In this document: piece by piece, positions 42,819 to 51,621 of the stretch | How the letters are laid out: the number at the start of each line of letters is the position of its first letter | Numbering within the stretch: the first letter of the stretch is position 1 | NCBI GenBank assembly: GCA_019639135.1 | Contig: JAHBSL010000003.1 | Coordinates: 62,001-126,000 of the forward strand | Direction of reading: 5' to 3' | DNA from: Acidobacteriota bacterium | GTDB taxonomy: Bacteria; Acidobacteriota; Blastocatellia; Pyrinomonadales; Pyrinomonadaceae | DNA: 64,000 nt | The notes under the pieces: model-generated | What the model was told of the DNA's origin: nothing | The model's input: the letters and a program-made list of their open reading frames with translations, nothing else | Databases searched by the model: none | Position numbers and translations under genes: made by a program

Positions 42819-44561
42819 GTGGCTTCTTACCTAAAGATAACAGAACCGAACGGCGATATACGGGAGTTTCGCCTGATGCCCGGTGCCATTGCGACCATTG
42901 GCCGCTCGAAGGACAACGACATTGTTCTAAATGACCGACGAGTTTCTCGCAAACACGCCCATATCAAGGCCGAAGGCTCCGGATACAAACTGGTCGATGG
43001 CTTCATCGATAACGGCCAGCTTACCCGCAGCGTTAACCACGTTTTCGTCAACGGTTCCCCGATGCTTGAGAAAGTGCTGGAACCGGGCGATTCGATAATG
43101 ATCGGTGAGTCGCGGCTTGTCTTTGGCGATACGGTTGCCGAGGCCCACATTGAACCGGCGTTCGTAGCCCCGCGTTCGGTGCTCGTTAACCCGAGCATCG
43201 CCCGAACCGGATCGGAAAGCGCACCGACCGTCGTCGATCTGCCAGGCGGCGTTGCCTTTGGCGACGAACCTCTCGGGCAGACCCAGCTTCTTATCTCCGC
43301 CAAGGAAATAATCGGCAGGCAATCGCATCTCTCGTTGGAAAATGCGATCGCGACGCCAGAAGAGATCAAGGACCTTCGCCGCAAGGCAAAGATGCTCGAG
43401 CTTCTCTACGAAATGAGCAAAACGCTCGGCAGCATTTTCGACCTCGGCGACGTATTCGGCAAGGCGACCGACCTGATCTTCCGCGGAACGCCGGCCGACC
43501 GCGTTGTTGCCCTGCTCGCGGATGAAACGCTCGATGGCCGAATTCTCGACTTCAGCCTAAACCCTGTCGCAGTAAAGACCCGCGACGAAAAGATCGCCAA
43601 GCTGACCGAGAACATGACCATCAGCCGCACGATAACACAAAAGGTGATGCGCGACCGCGTCGCTCTGCTCTCACAGGACGCTCGTGCCGATGAGCAATTC
43701 TCCGGGGCTGAGTCGATCGTCTCGCAGGGAGTCCGCTCGACCATCTGCGCTCCGCTGATAACGGAAAACAACGTCCACGGCGTTATCTATGCCGACCGCC
43801 TCGATCCCTTCGCCGCGTTTACCAAAGACCACCTTGAGATGATCGGCGCCGTCGCCGCCCAGGCCGCACTGACGGTCGAAACCGTAAAAGCACACAACCG
43901 GCTTGCCCGCGAAGAGGTCGCCCGGGCAAATTACAGCCGCTTCATGCCCGAATACGTCGTCAAACAGCTTCTTGAAAACCCGCAGTCGTTCCGGCTCGGC
44001 GGCGTGAATCAGAAGATCACCGTGCTTTTCGCCGACATCCGCGGCTTTACGGCAATCTCCGAAAAGGAAAACCCGGAGAAGATCGTCGGCTTGCTGAACC
44101 GATACTTTTCGGCGATGTCCGAGATCATCTTCGAACACGGCGGAACGCTCGATAAATATATCGGCGACGGGCTGATGGCTCTCTTCGGAGCACCGAACGT
44201 CTCGGAAGAGGACGCGCTCAATGCCGTCAAGGCCGCCGTCAAAATGCAGAAGCGCATCCGAACGCTTAACGACGAACTCCGCCACGAAGGCCTCAGTGAA
44301 ATATCCGTCGGCATCGGGCTTCATACCGGAGTTGCAACGGTCGGTTATGTTGGCTCGGAAAAGCGGTCTGAATATACCGCTATCGGGGATACCGTAAACC
44401 TCGCCGCCCGGCTTCAGGACATCGCCAAAGGTGGGCAGATAATAATGACCGAGGCCGCCCACGAAGCAAGCGGCGGAAGAATTCCGGTAAACGTTTTGGA
44501 CCCGCTCACCGTCAAAAACCGCGTCGAGCCCGTCAAGGTGCTCGAGGTCCGATGGGCGTAG
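42819..44561 (+). CDS. FHA-GAF-adenylate/guanylate cyclase
   Basis: A signalling enzyme of about 580 residues. The N-terminal FHA domain binds phosphothreonine peptides (GAIATIGRSKDNDIVLNDRRVSRKHA). A GAF-like domain is in the middle (RDRVALLSQDARADEQFSGAESIVSQGVRSTICAPL). The C-terminal class III cyclase has FADIRGFTAIS and KYIGDGLMALFG, both with the metal-binding Asp. The GTG at 42819 is chosen because the longer frame upstream has a Cys-rich, non-homologous start; no clear ribosome site is seen. The upstream Ser/Thr kinase could supply its phospho-ligands. Confidence 0.85.
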   Translation: MASYLKITEPNGDIREFRLMPGAIATIGRSKDNDIVLNDRRVSRKHAHIKAEGSGYKLVDGFIDNGQLTRSVNHVFVNGSPMLEKVLEPGDSIMIGESRLVFGDTVAEAHIEPAFVAPRSVLVNPSIARTGSESAPTVVDLPGGVAFGDEPLGQTQLLISAKEIIGRQSHLSLENAIATPEEIKDLRRKAKMLELLYEMSKTLGSIFDLGDVFGKATDLIFRGTPADRVVALLADETLDGRILDFSLNPVAVKTRDEKIAKLTENMTISRTITQKVMRDRVALLSQDARADEQFSGAESIVSQGVRSTICAPLITENNVHGVIYADRLDPFAAFTKDHLEMIGAVAAQAALTVETVKAHNRLAREEVARANYSRFMPEYVVKQLLENPQSFRLGGVNQKITVLFADIRGFTAISEKENPEKIVGLLNRYFSAMSEIIFEHGGTLDKYIGDGLMALFGAPNVSEEDALNAVKAAVKMQKRIRTLNDELRHEGLSEISVGIGLHTGVATVGYVGSEKRSEYTAIGDTVNLAARLQDIAKGGQIIMTEAAHEASGGRIPVNVLDPLTVKNRVEPVKVLEVRWA

Positions 44562-44627
44562 TCGCCCGCAAGATTTCTCTTTACGCCCCGGCCCTATTAC
44601 CCGTATAATCTTTCAAACGCCGCAGAT

Positions 44628-45701
44628 ATGCTCAAGATCTCGTCACTCAAAAAGCTCGTGACCGACTCGATGGCGATCGACCTCGGAACGGCCAGCACGA
44701 TCATCGCCGTCAAGGATCGCGGCATCGTGCTTGATGAGCCCTCGCTTGTCGCGATAAACGAGCTTACGGAAGAGATCGTCGCTTTCGGCCAGGAAGCAGC
44801 GGACATGTCCGGCCGCGAGGGTCGCGACATTATTGTAAAGGCTCCGCTGATAGGTGGTGTGGTCGCCGACTTTGAACGAACCAAGAAAATGCTTGCCCAC
44901 TTTGTCCGCAAGGCGAAGTCGGGCGGCTCGAACCTCGCGATCCAGGCCGTGATGAGCATGGTCTCGGACGTAACGCACGTCGAACAGCGTGCTCTGCTCA
45001 ATGCTGCCGAAGATGCCGGCATCGGCAAGGTCTTTATGATGGAGGAGGGCCTCGCGGCGGCATTTGGCGTCGGGGTTCTGCCTAGCGACAAGCGCGCCTC
45101 CGCTATCATCGATTACGGGGCTGGTTCGACTAATGTCGCCATTGTCGCGAAGGGATCCATCGTCACCTCGACCAGCGAACGCCACGGCAGCTTTGAGATA
45201 AACGATGCGATCGCCACGCACCTCCGCCGCCATCGCGGCATTCAGGTCGGCGAGGAAACGACCGAGATGCTCAAGACCTCATTCGTCTCTACCTTTCTCC
45301 CGGACGATATCTCAAAAACGATCGAGGTACGCGGACGCGACGTGCAGACCGGAAGCCCGGCGGCTGTTGAAGTGACGATCGGCGAACTCTACCCGGTGGT
45401 GGAAGCGGTCGTCCGCCGCATCGCCCAACTCGTCAAAGATACGCTGACGGAACTCCGGCCCGAAGTCGCGGCCGATATCTACGACCGCGGAGTGATCCTG
45501 ACCGGCGGCGGCTCGCTCCTCGATGGGCTCGATCAGTATCTTCGGTCCTACATCAACCTCGCTGTTACTGTTGCCGATGAACCGCGTTACGCGACCGTCA
45601 AGGGGCTCGTAAAAATGTTCGAGGACCAAAAGCTGCTCGACCGCGTCAAGGCCAACGAGATGAACGTCCTCCGCGACGCCGAGATCCCGTTCGAAGCTTA
45701 G
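44628..45701 (+). CDS. mreB: MreB-like rod shape-determining protein
   Basis: A 357-residue actin homologue that organises cell-wall synthesis. Features: SMAIDLGTASTIIAVKDRGIVLDEPSLVAIN (phosphate 1), IDYGAGSTNVAIV (phosphate 2) and GVILTGGGSLLDGLDQYL (adenosine motif). The protein is full length. No mreC, mreD, pbp2 or rodA gene follows directly; the next gene is a metalloprotease. Confidence 0.93.
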   Translation: MLKISSLKKLVTDSMAIDLGTASTIIAVKDRGIVLDEPSLVAINELTEEIVAFGQEAADMSGREGRDIIVKAPLIGGVVADFERTKKMLAHFVRKAKSGGSNLAIQAVMSMVSDVTHVEQRALLNAAEDAGIGKVFMMEEGLAAAFGVGVLPSDKRASAIIDYGAGSTNVAIVAKGSIVTSTSERHGSFEINDAIATHLRRHRGIQVGEETTEMLKTSFVSTFLPDDISKTIEVRGRDVQTGSPAAVEVTIGELYPVVEAVVRRIAQLVKDTLTELRPEVAADIYDRGVILTGGGSLLDGLDQYLRSYINLAVTVADEPRYATVKGLVKMFEDQKLLDRVKANEMNVLRDAEIPFEA

Positions 45702-45795
45702 TCTTCGGGCAACTTCCAAAGAAAGCTTCCAATTTCGGGGCGAAGTTTGGTAAACTCCCAGAAAAAATTTTCCTGGCCCCCGGTGGCTCCCTGCA

Positions 45796-47718
45796 ATGAA
45801 GTACGAACATTATATCTCTCTGATCAAGGAACTTGAGGCATTTGCCGAACGCGACCGGAAGGGCTACGAGCGACGAGTCCTCGGGCTCGCAGCACTCGGC
45901 TATGCCTATTTCTTCGGGCTCATTCTGCTCTTTATCGCTATCCCGCTCTCGCTCCTGACGTTGCTTTTCTTTGCTCCGCAGTCGCTCGGCCGGCTTCTGC
46001 TCTTCGCGATCCAATTCTGGTGGATCGTAGTTCCGGGCGTGGTCGTTTTCTTCGGCTTTCTCGGCGGTGCGGTCCGTTCGCTTTTCACCAAGTTTCCTGA
46101 GCCCGAAGGCCGCGAGATACAAGAGGCCGAAGCACCGGAGCTTTTCAGCTTTATCCGCGAAACGACCAAGGCACTCAAAGCCAAATTCCCAGACAAGGTG
46201 CTCATCACCGATGAAATGAATGCCGCTGTCGTTACTATCCCGCGGATCGGGATGTTCGGCCGAAGGGTCTTTCTGCTGCTCGGCATCCCGATAATGAAGA
46301 CGCTGACGCCGGATCAGTTCAAGGCCGTTGTCGCCCACGAGATCGGGCACATCTCCGGACGCCATGGCGGCTTCGGCAAATGGGCTTATCAGCTCCGCGA
46401 ATCGTGGGGCCGGTTCATCGAAACGCAGGAGTTGAACGATCACAAGTTCGCGTTCCTTTACGAGAAATTCGTCAATTGGTTCTTCCCTTACTTTCAGGCG
46501 TATTCGTTTGTGCTGATGCGCGAGCACGAAAAAGAAGCGGACAGCTATGCCGCCGGCCTCGTCGGGGCTCGCCCGCTTGGCGAGGCCCTGCTTGCACTTG
46601 AAACGCGAGGGGCAGAACTGAACAACGTTTTCTGGAAGACTATCCACGAGGAAAACCTCGAGCGATCAACTCCCTCGGTCAACGTCTTTTCGCGTATGCT
46701 CGGCTCGCTCTCATTCGTTGACAGCGACCGCGACCGCGAAACGGTCCTGGCCGCAGTCAAACGCCCGACAGATTACAACGACTCACATCCCTCACTCGCC
46801 GATCGCCTCAAAATGCTCGGCTACTGGACGGGCGAGGACCTTCCGCCGCTTCCGGTCAAGGCAACGGTCTCCGCATCGGACCAATTTCTCGGTGAGCAGG
46901 CCGCGGAGCTTATTGCCGATTTCGAACAACGGTGGGACGAGCATATCGCTTCGACCTGGGCCGACCGGCACAGCCACTTTGAAAGCTCGCGCAAACGCTA
47001 CGACGAACTCGAAAAGAAAGCCGCCGAGGGCGATTCGACCGCGGAGGAAATGCTTGAGATGGCCGGATTGCTCGCCGAACGAAAAGGCAATCTCGAGGCA
47101 CTTCCGCTGCTGCGGGAAACGGTCGAAAAGTTTCCCGAGAACGCCGAGGCACACTACTCGCTCGGCAGCGTTCTGCTAATGAACGACGACGAAAGCGGGC
47201 TCGAGCACGTCCGGCGTTCGATGGCGATCGACATCAAATGGCGCTACGCCGCCAGCGACATCGCGTTTCAATTCCTGCGGTCGAAGGGCCGGTTCGAGGA
47301 AGCGAAGGAATATGCCGCGACGGTCGAAAGCCAGGCCGAGGACTTCGCAAATGCCGAACGCGAACGGCAGAGCATTTCTGTGACGGATTCGTTTCTGGGC
47401 CATGAGATGACCGAGGAAAAGGTCGCCGAGATCGTTCGCAAGCTCCAATACTACGGGGAGATCACGGCGCTGTATCTCGTCAAGAAAGTGGTCAATTATT
47501 TCCCTGACGTTCCTTTCCACGTGCTCTTTATCGAGCTTCGCGAACGCGGGCTCCTGAACCGGACGAACGACATGAAGCCCGAAGACCTGCTCTCGGCCGT
47601 GGCTTCGCGGCTTGAGAATTCGGAGATCGGATATTTCGCACTTCTTCGAGGTGAGTTCATCCCGATCAAAGAGGTCTTCCCGAGGATCCCGAATTCAAAG
47701 ATCTTCGAGCGAGAGTAG
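45796..47718 (+). CDS. M48 family membrane metallopeptidase with C-terminal TPR-like part
   Basis: A 640-residue protein with two membrane helices near residues 32-60 and 68-98. The zinc motif HEIGH lies near residue 181 (VVAHEIGHISGRH). A third ligand Glu is in REHEKEADSYAAGL. The C-terminal half contains TPR-like pairs (GNLEALPLLRETVEKFPENAEAHYSLGSVLLMNDD) and a long helical tail. The family degrades or processes membrane proteins. Its stop converges on rnhB 15 bases away. Confidence 0.87.
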   Translation: MKYEHYISLIKELEAFAERDRKGYERRVLGLAALGYAYFFGLILLFIAIPLSLLTLLFFAPQSLGRLLLFAIQFWWIVVPGVVVFFGFLGGAVRSLFTKFPEPEGREIQEAEAPELFSFIRETTKALKAKFPDKVLITDEMNAAVVTIPRIGMFGRRVFLLLGIPIMKTLTPDQFKAVVAHEIGHISGRHGGFGKWAYQLRESWGRFIETQELNDHKFAFLYEKFVNWFFPYFQAYSFVLMREHEKEADSYAAGLVGARPLGEALLALETRGAELNNVFWKTIHEENLERSTPSVNVFSRMLGSLSFVDSDRDRETVLAAVKRPTDYNDSHPSLADRLKMLGYWTGEDLPPLPVKATVSASDQFLGEQAAELIADFEQRWDEHIASTWADRHSHFESSRKRYDELEKKAAEGDSTAEEMLEMAGLLAERKGNLEALPLLRETVEKFPENAEAHYSLGSVLLMNDDESGLEHVRRSMAIDIKWRYAASDIAFQFLRSKGRFEEAKEYAATVESQAEDFANAERERQSISVTDSFLGHEMTEEKVAEIVRKLQYYGEITALYLVKKVVNYFPDVPFHVLFIELRERGLLNRTNDMKPEDLLSAVASRLENSEIGYFALLRGEFIPIKEVFPRIPNSKIFERE

Positions 47719-47733
47719 CTGGTAAACTGGTTT

Positions 47734-48369
47734 CTAAATTACACCTTTGAATGACATTCGGTGGTAAGGACACGGGCCGTGGCTGCGGAGTGCGGCAAAG
47801 TGAGAAGCGGAGCCATAACCCTTATGGCCGGCAAATCCGTATTGCGGGAATTCGGCGTCGAGCCGCTTCATCAGATCGTCACGGTAGGTCTTTGCGATCA
47901 CCGACGCTGCCGCGATCGAATAAGAAATGGAATCGCCCTTGATCAGGGCCTTTTGCGGCAGGCGGAGCGTGCGGAGTTGCAATGCGTCGATCAATAAATA
48001 ATCCGCGGCTGGTTCAAGTGCTTCGACCGCGAGCGTCATCGCTTTTTTGGTTGCTTCGAGAATATTGATCCGGTCGATCTCGTCTGCCTCGATGGCTCCG
48101 ATGGCAAAGGCGACGGCACTTTCGCGAAGCTCGGCGGCGATCGCCTCGCGGCGTTTTTCGGTAAGTTTCTTTGAATCGTTAAGCCCGGCGGGAACCGGCT
48201 TCGCAAGGTCAAGAATACAAGCGGCCGCAACGACCGGCCCTGCAAGACATCCGCGGCCGACCTCGTCAACCCCGGCGATGAAGCGATAGCCCTCGCTCCG
48301 GGCCTGCTCCTCAAAATCAAAGCCGATCGTCCACTCGAACCGCTCGGCCTGAAGCTTGAATCCATTCAC
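47734..48369 (-). CDS. rnhB: Ribonuclease HII
   Basis: Cleaves the RNA of RNA-DNA hybrids and removes single ribonucleotides. About 211 residues from the GTG at 48369. Motifs: GVDEVGRGCLAGPVV (catalytic Asp and Glu), KKLTEKRREAI, and LIDALQL with a third acidic residue. A TATAAT sits at 48376-48381 on the minus strand, only 6 bases before the GTG, so translation may be leaderless from there; an ATG at 48408 is an alternative. It is the downstream end of the ribosomal-protein/tRNA-modification region. Confidence 0.85.
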   Translation of the reverse strand: MNGFKLQAERFEWTIGFDFEEQARSEGYRFIAGVDEVGRGCLAGPVVAAACILDLAKPVPAGLNDSKKLTEKRREAIAAELRESAVAFAIGAIEADEIDRINILEATKKAMTLAVEALEPAADYLLIDALQLRTLRLPQKALIKGDSISYSIAAASVIAKTYRDDLMKRLDAEFPQYGFAGHKGYGSASHFAALRSHGPCPYHRMSFKGVI

Positions 48370-48430
48370 ATGAGCATTATAGGCAGTCGAAGTCCGTTCC
48401 GCTATCATGCATTTTGAAAGCTGGTGTCGC

Positions 48431-48739
48431 CTAGCTGATGTAAAGAGCCTTAGGCATTTTCCTAGCGATTGCGAGAAGACGTAGGCTCGAACCATTCGGC
48501 GAGTTTTCGCCCTGCTCCCATTTTTGCACCGTGCGCGGAGATATATTAAGCAGGACGGCAAACGCTGACTGAGAAACACCCAATTTCCTTCGTATCCTGA
48601 CGATCTCATCCTTAGAAAGAGAAGGCGGGGAACCGACTTCCTTTGTCACTTCACGTACCCCTTTTAGCTTCTTTCCCGAAGCGTGAGCCTCCATTTGGCC
48701 GAGAGACTCCTGCAGCTTTTTGAAAAGTTCCTTGTCCAT
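48431..48739 (-). CDS. higA: XRE-type antitoxin (HigA-like)
   Basis: About 102 residues from the ATG at 48739 (MDKELFKKLQESL). The HTH is near the C-terminus: RIRRKLGVSQSAFAVLLNISPRTVQKWEQGENSP, typical of HigA/XRE antitoxins. The gene starts one base after the stop of the RelE-like gene, with the toxin first, as in HigBA order. It neutralises the toxin and represses the shared promoter by family. Confidence 0.83.
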   Translation of the reverse strand: MDKELFKKLQESLGQMEAHASGKKLKGVREVTKEVGSPPSLSKDEIVRIRRKLGVSQSAFAVLLNISPRTVQKWEQGENSPNGSSLRLLAIARKMPKALYIS

Positions 48740-48740
48740 A

Positions 48741-49097
48741 TTACTCAACCTCCTGAAGTTGCTTTTTCGTCCTCTTGATGCTGTCGGCAATAAATCCTTT
48801 CTCGGCTTTGCTGAGATCATCCTTTACGCCCTTTCCGTAAAAGAGCAACAGGTAGATCCGCTCGTGTGTTCGAAAATAGATATAAACGTAACGAAATCCA
48901 CCGCGCTTTCCCTTTTGACGCCCCGGGTCGGCTATCCTCGCTTTTCTAGCGCCGTTCGTGCCCTGTATGATCCGACCCCGCTCGGGATCTGCAAGCAGAT
49001 CACTCTCTATCGCTGAGAGCACCTGATCCGAAAGCGGTTTGCCGAGTTTGTCGATCTGTTCCATAAAGACCGGCAGCTCTACGAAGGAGAGTCTCAT
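48741..49097 (-). CDS. higB: RelE/HigB-like toxin
   Basis: About 118 residues from the ATG at 49097 (MRLSFVELPVFMEQI). Family-like features: RIIQGTNGARKARIADPGRQKGKRGGFRYVYIYF and YLLLFYGKGVKDDLSKAE. RelE-fold toxins cut mRNA on the ribosome. It forms an operon with the HTH gene that follows. The -10 (TACAGT) lies only 7 bases before the ATG, so the transcript is likely leaderless. The pair is inserted between rplS and rnhB. Confidence 0.83.
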   Translation of the reverse strand: MRLSFVELPVFMEQIDKLGKPLSDQVLSAIESDLLADPERGRIIQGTNGARKARIADPGRQKGKRGGFRYVYIYFRTHERIYLLLFYGKGVKDDLSKAEKGFIADSIKRTKKQLQEVE

Positions 49098-49134
49098 CAA
49101 AAATACTGTACCCGCTAAGGGCATAGTATGTCAA
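49098..49134 (-). promoter_or_regulatory. Promoter and operator of the HigBA-like pair
   Basis: On the minus strand a TTGACA -35 (49129-49134) and TACAGT -10 (49105-49110) are separated by 18 bp, close to consensus. The spacer is an imperfect palindrome (ATACTATGCCC and GGGTACAGTAT arms), the likely HigA binding site. The -10 ends 7 bases before the ATG at 49097, so no room is left for a ribosome binding site. Confidence 0.7.
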
Positions 49135-49198
49135 GACGAAATGAACTAACGGTCGGCACGGTCTTCTCACGACCAACAAATGAACGGGCGCATTTAAA

Positions 49199-49236
49199 GG
49201 GCGTCGCGAGCTTGCCGGTGCAAACTCGCGACGCCC
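49199..49236 (-). terminator. Terminator downstream of rplS
   Basis: A perfect 12-bp stem, GGGCGTCGCGAG (49199-49210) with CTCGCGACGCCC (49225-49236), closes a 14-nt loop. On the minus strand it is followed only by TTTAAA, so the T tract is short. It lies after the rplS stop, separating the ribosomal operon from the toxin-antitoxin pair. Confidence 0.7.
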
Positions 49237-49269
49237 CATCTTTCTCATAGGCCCTTGGTCAGTTTCGGC

Positions 49270-49641
49270 TTACTTGGCGGCCTTGGCACCCTTGTTTCGG
49301 GTGTCTTTTTCCTTGATGCGGGCAGCCTTACCGCGAAGTTCACGCAGGTAGTAGAGCTTTGCCCGGCGGACGCGGCCGCGGCGGACGACATCAATGTGAT
49401 CGACGACCGTTGCGTGAAGCGGGAAGATACGCTCGACGCCGACGCCGAAGCTTACCTTGCGGACGGTTACGGTCTCGCGGGCACCGCCGTGCTTGCGGGC
49501 AATCACAACACCCTCAAAAACCTGGATACGCTCCTTGTTACCTTCCTTGATACGGACGTGCACCTTGACGGTGTCGCCGGACTGAAAGGCCGGGATGTTG
49601 TCCCGTAGCTGTGTTTGTTCTATTGCGTCTAGTCTGTTCAT
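49270..49641 (-). CDS. rplS: 50S ribosomal protein L19
   Basis: A 123-residue protein with family segments [38 protein letters not shown] and [11 protein letters not shown]. It lies at the 30S-50S interface. It is downstream of trmD in the conserved rpsP-khpA-rimM-trmD-rplS order, but an inserted repeat element (49667-49789) occupies the trmD-rplS gap. The region downstream carries a terminator and the inserted toxin-antitoxin pair, then rnhB. Confidence 0.97.
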   Translation of the reverse strand: MNRLDAIEQTQLRDNIPAFQSGDTVKVHVRIKEGNKERIQVFEGVVIARKHGGARETVTVRKVSFGVGVERIFPLHATVVDHIDVVRRGRVRRAKLYYLRELRGKAARIKEKDTRNKGAKAAK

Positions 49642-49666
49642 ATCGTTTCGGCAAGAGGTCAGTTAA

Positions 49667-49789
49667 GGAGCGCGGACACTCTTGTCCGCATCGCCGCATT
49701 GCGGCGAGAATTGCTCAGTAACTCACATTTACCATTTTCTCCACTTTATTTATTCACTTTCTACTGGCGGACAAGAGTGTCCGCCCTCC
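49667..49789. repeat. REPIN-like inverted repeat element between trmD and rplS
   Basis: The left arm 49667-49691 contains GCGGACACTCTTGTCCGC and matches the arms of the element in trmFO exactly over 24 bases. The right arm 49766-49789 is in the opposite orientation and contains the inverse palindrome. About 75 AT-rich bases lie between. The right arm supplies the last codons of trmD ([12 protein letters not shown]). Same family as 21862-21991. Confidence 0.8.
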
Positions 49790-50478
49790 AAAAGATCCGG
49801 ACGAATTTGCTTCGTCTTTTGCATCGCCATTTCGCGACGCCATTTTTCTATCTCGGCGTGGTCGCCGCTTAATAAAACCTCGGGGACCTTCATTCCCCTG
49901 AACTCCGCCGGCCGCGTGTAATGCGGGCAATCGAGCAGCCCGTCGGAGAACGAATCGTTCTCGGCCGAGGTTTCGCTGCCGAGCGCATCGGGCAGAAGCC
50001 TTACGATCGTATCGGTCAGCACTACCGCCGCCGGTTCGCCGCCCGAGAGCACGTAATCGCCGATCGAGATCTCGTCGGTGACGAGTGCGTCATTGACCCG
50101 CTCATCAACGCCTTCGTACCGGCCGCAAATGACGATGAGGTGCTTCGCTTCATCGGCCAACTCGCGGGCCGATTGCTGCTTAAGCGGCCTGCCCTGCGGC
50201 GAGAGCAGCACGACTCGCGTTCCGGCCGGAAAGCCCGATCGCTCGGCCGCACCTGTTATGCGCTCGACCGCGCCGAATATCGGCTCCGGCTTCATCACCA
50301 TCCCGTCGCCGCCGCCGAATGGCCGGTCGTCGGTCATCCGGTGCTTATCGGTCGCGAACTCGCGGATATCGTGGACGTTTATCTCGACGATCCCGGCGAG
50401 CTTTGCCCGGCGAATTATTCCAAAATCAAAGACCTGTCCGAAAAACTCAGGGAAAATTGTAAGAACATCAATCTTCAC
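49750..50478 (-). CDS. trmD: tRNA (guanine-37-N1)-methyltransferase TrmD
   Basis: A 242-residue SPOUT/trefoil-knot enzyme making m1G37 in tRNA, preventing +1 frameshifting. Motifs: [40 protein letters not shown] and [15 protein letters not shown]. It starts at the base after the rimM stop. The last dozen residues ([14 protein letters not shown]) are encoded by the repeat arm at 49766-49789 and flanking DNA rather than by conserved family sequence. Confidence 0.95.
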   Translation of the reverse strand: MKIDVLTIFPEFFGQVFDFGIIRRAKLAGIVEINVHDIREFATDKHRMTDDRPFGGGDGMVMKPEPIFGAVERITGAAERSGFPAGTRVVLLSPQGRPLKQQSARELADEAKHLIVICGRYEGVDERVNDALVTDEISIGDYVLSGGEPAAVVLTDTIVRLLPDALGSETSAENDSFSDGLLDCPHYTRPAEFRGMKVPEVLLSGDHAEIEKWRREMAMQKTKQIRPDLLEGGHSCPPVESE

Positions 50479-50991
50479 CTAAAACTCCAATAAGCCTTCC
50501 GGCGGATCGACGACGATCCTTTTATTCTCAATATCGACCTCGGGGCAGATCGCTTCGGCAAAAGGCACAAGAAATTCTCGTTCGCCGCCCCGAATGACCA
50601 AGATCTCGGTCCCGCCCGTTCGCATCACCTCGGCGACTGTTCCAAGTTCTTTGCCCGCGAGCGTCACAACGCGGCAGCCCGCAAGTTCCCAGTCAAAGTA
50701 CTCGTCCGCTTCAAGCTCGACCGCGTCCGTCTCGGCAACGCAGATCTCAGCGTTTCGTAGCTGCTCGGCGGCCTCGACCGTATCAATGCCAGCAAATTTC
50801 AGCATCACGCGGCCCTGATGGAATCTAGATCGTTCGATCTTCAATTCCTCCCGGCTCGAATCGCCAAGCTTTGCGGTAACGCTCTCAAGCCCCTCGAACC
50901 GTTCAGGAAAATCCGTGACGATATCGGCCGTGACCTCGCCGCGGATGCCGTGCGGCCGGGCGACCCTTGCAATTGTGACCAGATCGCTCAT
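50479..50991 (-). CDS. rimM: Ribosome maturation factor RimM
   Basis: About 170 residues from the ATG at 50991 (MSDLVTIARVARPHGIRGEV). The PRC-barrel-like C-terminal half carries YFDWELAGCRVVTLAGKELG and VPFAEAICPEVDIENKRI. It assists 30S maturation near S19. The longer frame from 51015 overlaps the KH gene. Stop and trmD start are adjacent, so the two are coupled. Confidence 0.93.
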   Translation of the reverse strand: MSDLVTIARVARPHGIRGEVTADIVTDFPERFEGLESVTAKLGDSSREELKIERSRFHQGRVMLKFAGIDTVEAAEQLRNAEICVAETDAVELEADEYFDWELAGCRVVTLAGKELGTVAEVMRTGGTEILVIRGGEREFLVPFAEAICPEVDIENKRIVVDPPEGLLEF

Positions 50992-51011
50992 CTGATCCCT
51001 TTCACCGAGCG

Positions 51012-51242
51012 TCAATCCTCGAGCAGGTCAAGCTGGTAGCGCTTGCCGTGCTTCTGGCCGGCGATGAAAAGCAGGCTGCGGATGGCCTTGATCGTGCGTC
51101 CCTCGCGGCCAATGACACGGCCGTAGTCGTCGGGCGCGACGCGGACGGCGAGCCGGACGGTCTTCCCGCCGGTCTCTTCGACCTCGACCGCATCGGCATT
51201 GCCGACCAGTGCTTTCACGATCTTTTCAACTGCTTCTTTCAT
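51012..51242 (-). CDS. khpA: KH-domain RNA-binding protein (KhpA-like)
   Basis: A 76-residue protein. The KH motif is GRVIGREGRTIKAIR, with the GxxG loop in REGR. Small KH proteins act with KhpB/Jag in RNA binding and cell-length control. The start at 51242 is taken because further upstream the frame runs through a short direct-repeat segment (51258-51300) without a ribosome binding site. It sits between rpsP and rimM, the classical position. Confidence 0.9.
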   Translation of the reverse strand: MKEAVEKIVKALVGNADAVEVEETGGKTVRLAVRVAPDDYGRVIGREGRTIKAIRSLLFIAGQKHGKRYQLDLLED

Positions 51243-51286
51243 CGCGCTCCCACAAATCCCCTGACTTTCTAGACTTCCCAGACTTC

Positions 51287-51541
51287 CTAGACTGTCTCGA
51301 CTGCTTCGGCGGGATTGTGCTTGATCAGGCTCGCGACCGTTTCGGTCGGCTGTGCTCCGACTCCGATCCAATACTGGATACGGTCGTGCTTGAGGCTGAC
51401 CTCGGCCGGGTTCACCATCGGGTTATAGGTGCCGAGATTCTCGATGTACGCACCGTCCCGCTTCGAACGCTTTTCCTTGACCACGACGCGATAAAACGGC
51501 TTGCCCTTCGCGCCCATTCTCATCAAACTGATTGCTAACAT
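51287..51541 (-). CDS. rpsP: 30S ribosomal protein S16
   Basis: An 84-residue protein: [39 protein letters not shown] is the family signature (about residues 3-42). It binds 16S rRNA early in 30S assembly. It is the first ribosomal gene after ffh in the minus-strand cluster. The roughly 80-base stretch between it and ffh has short direct repeats (TTCAC-rich, 51598-51624). Confidence 0.97.
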   Translation of the reverse strand: MLAISLMRMGAKGKPFYRVVVKEKRSKRDGAYIENLGTYNPMVNPAEVSLKHDRIQYWIGVGAQPTETVASLIKHNPAEAVETV

Positions 51542-51621
51542 ATCTTCTTTCTCTTCAAATAGACTGCTGATCCAAATCGCAAAGCGAACTCCCTAACTAT
51601 TCACTATTCACGATTCACGAT

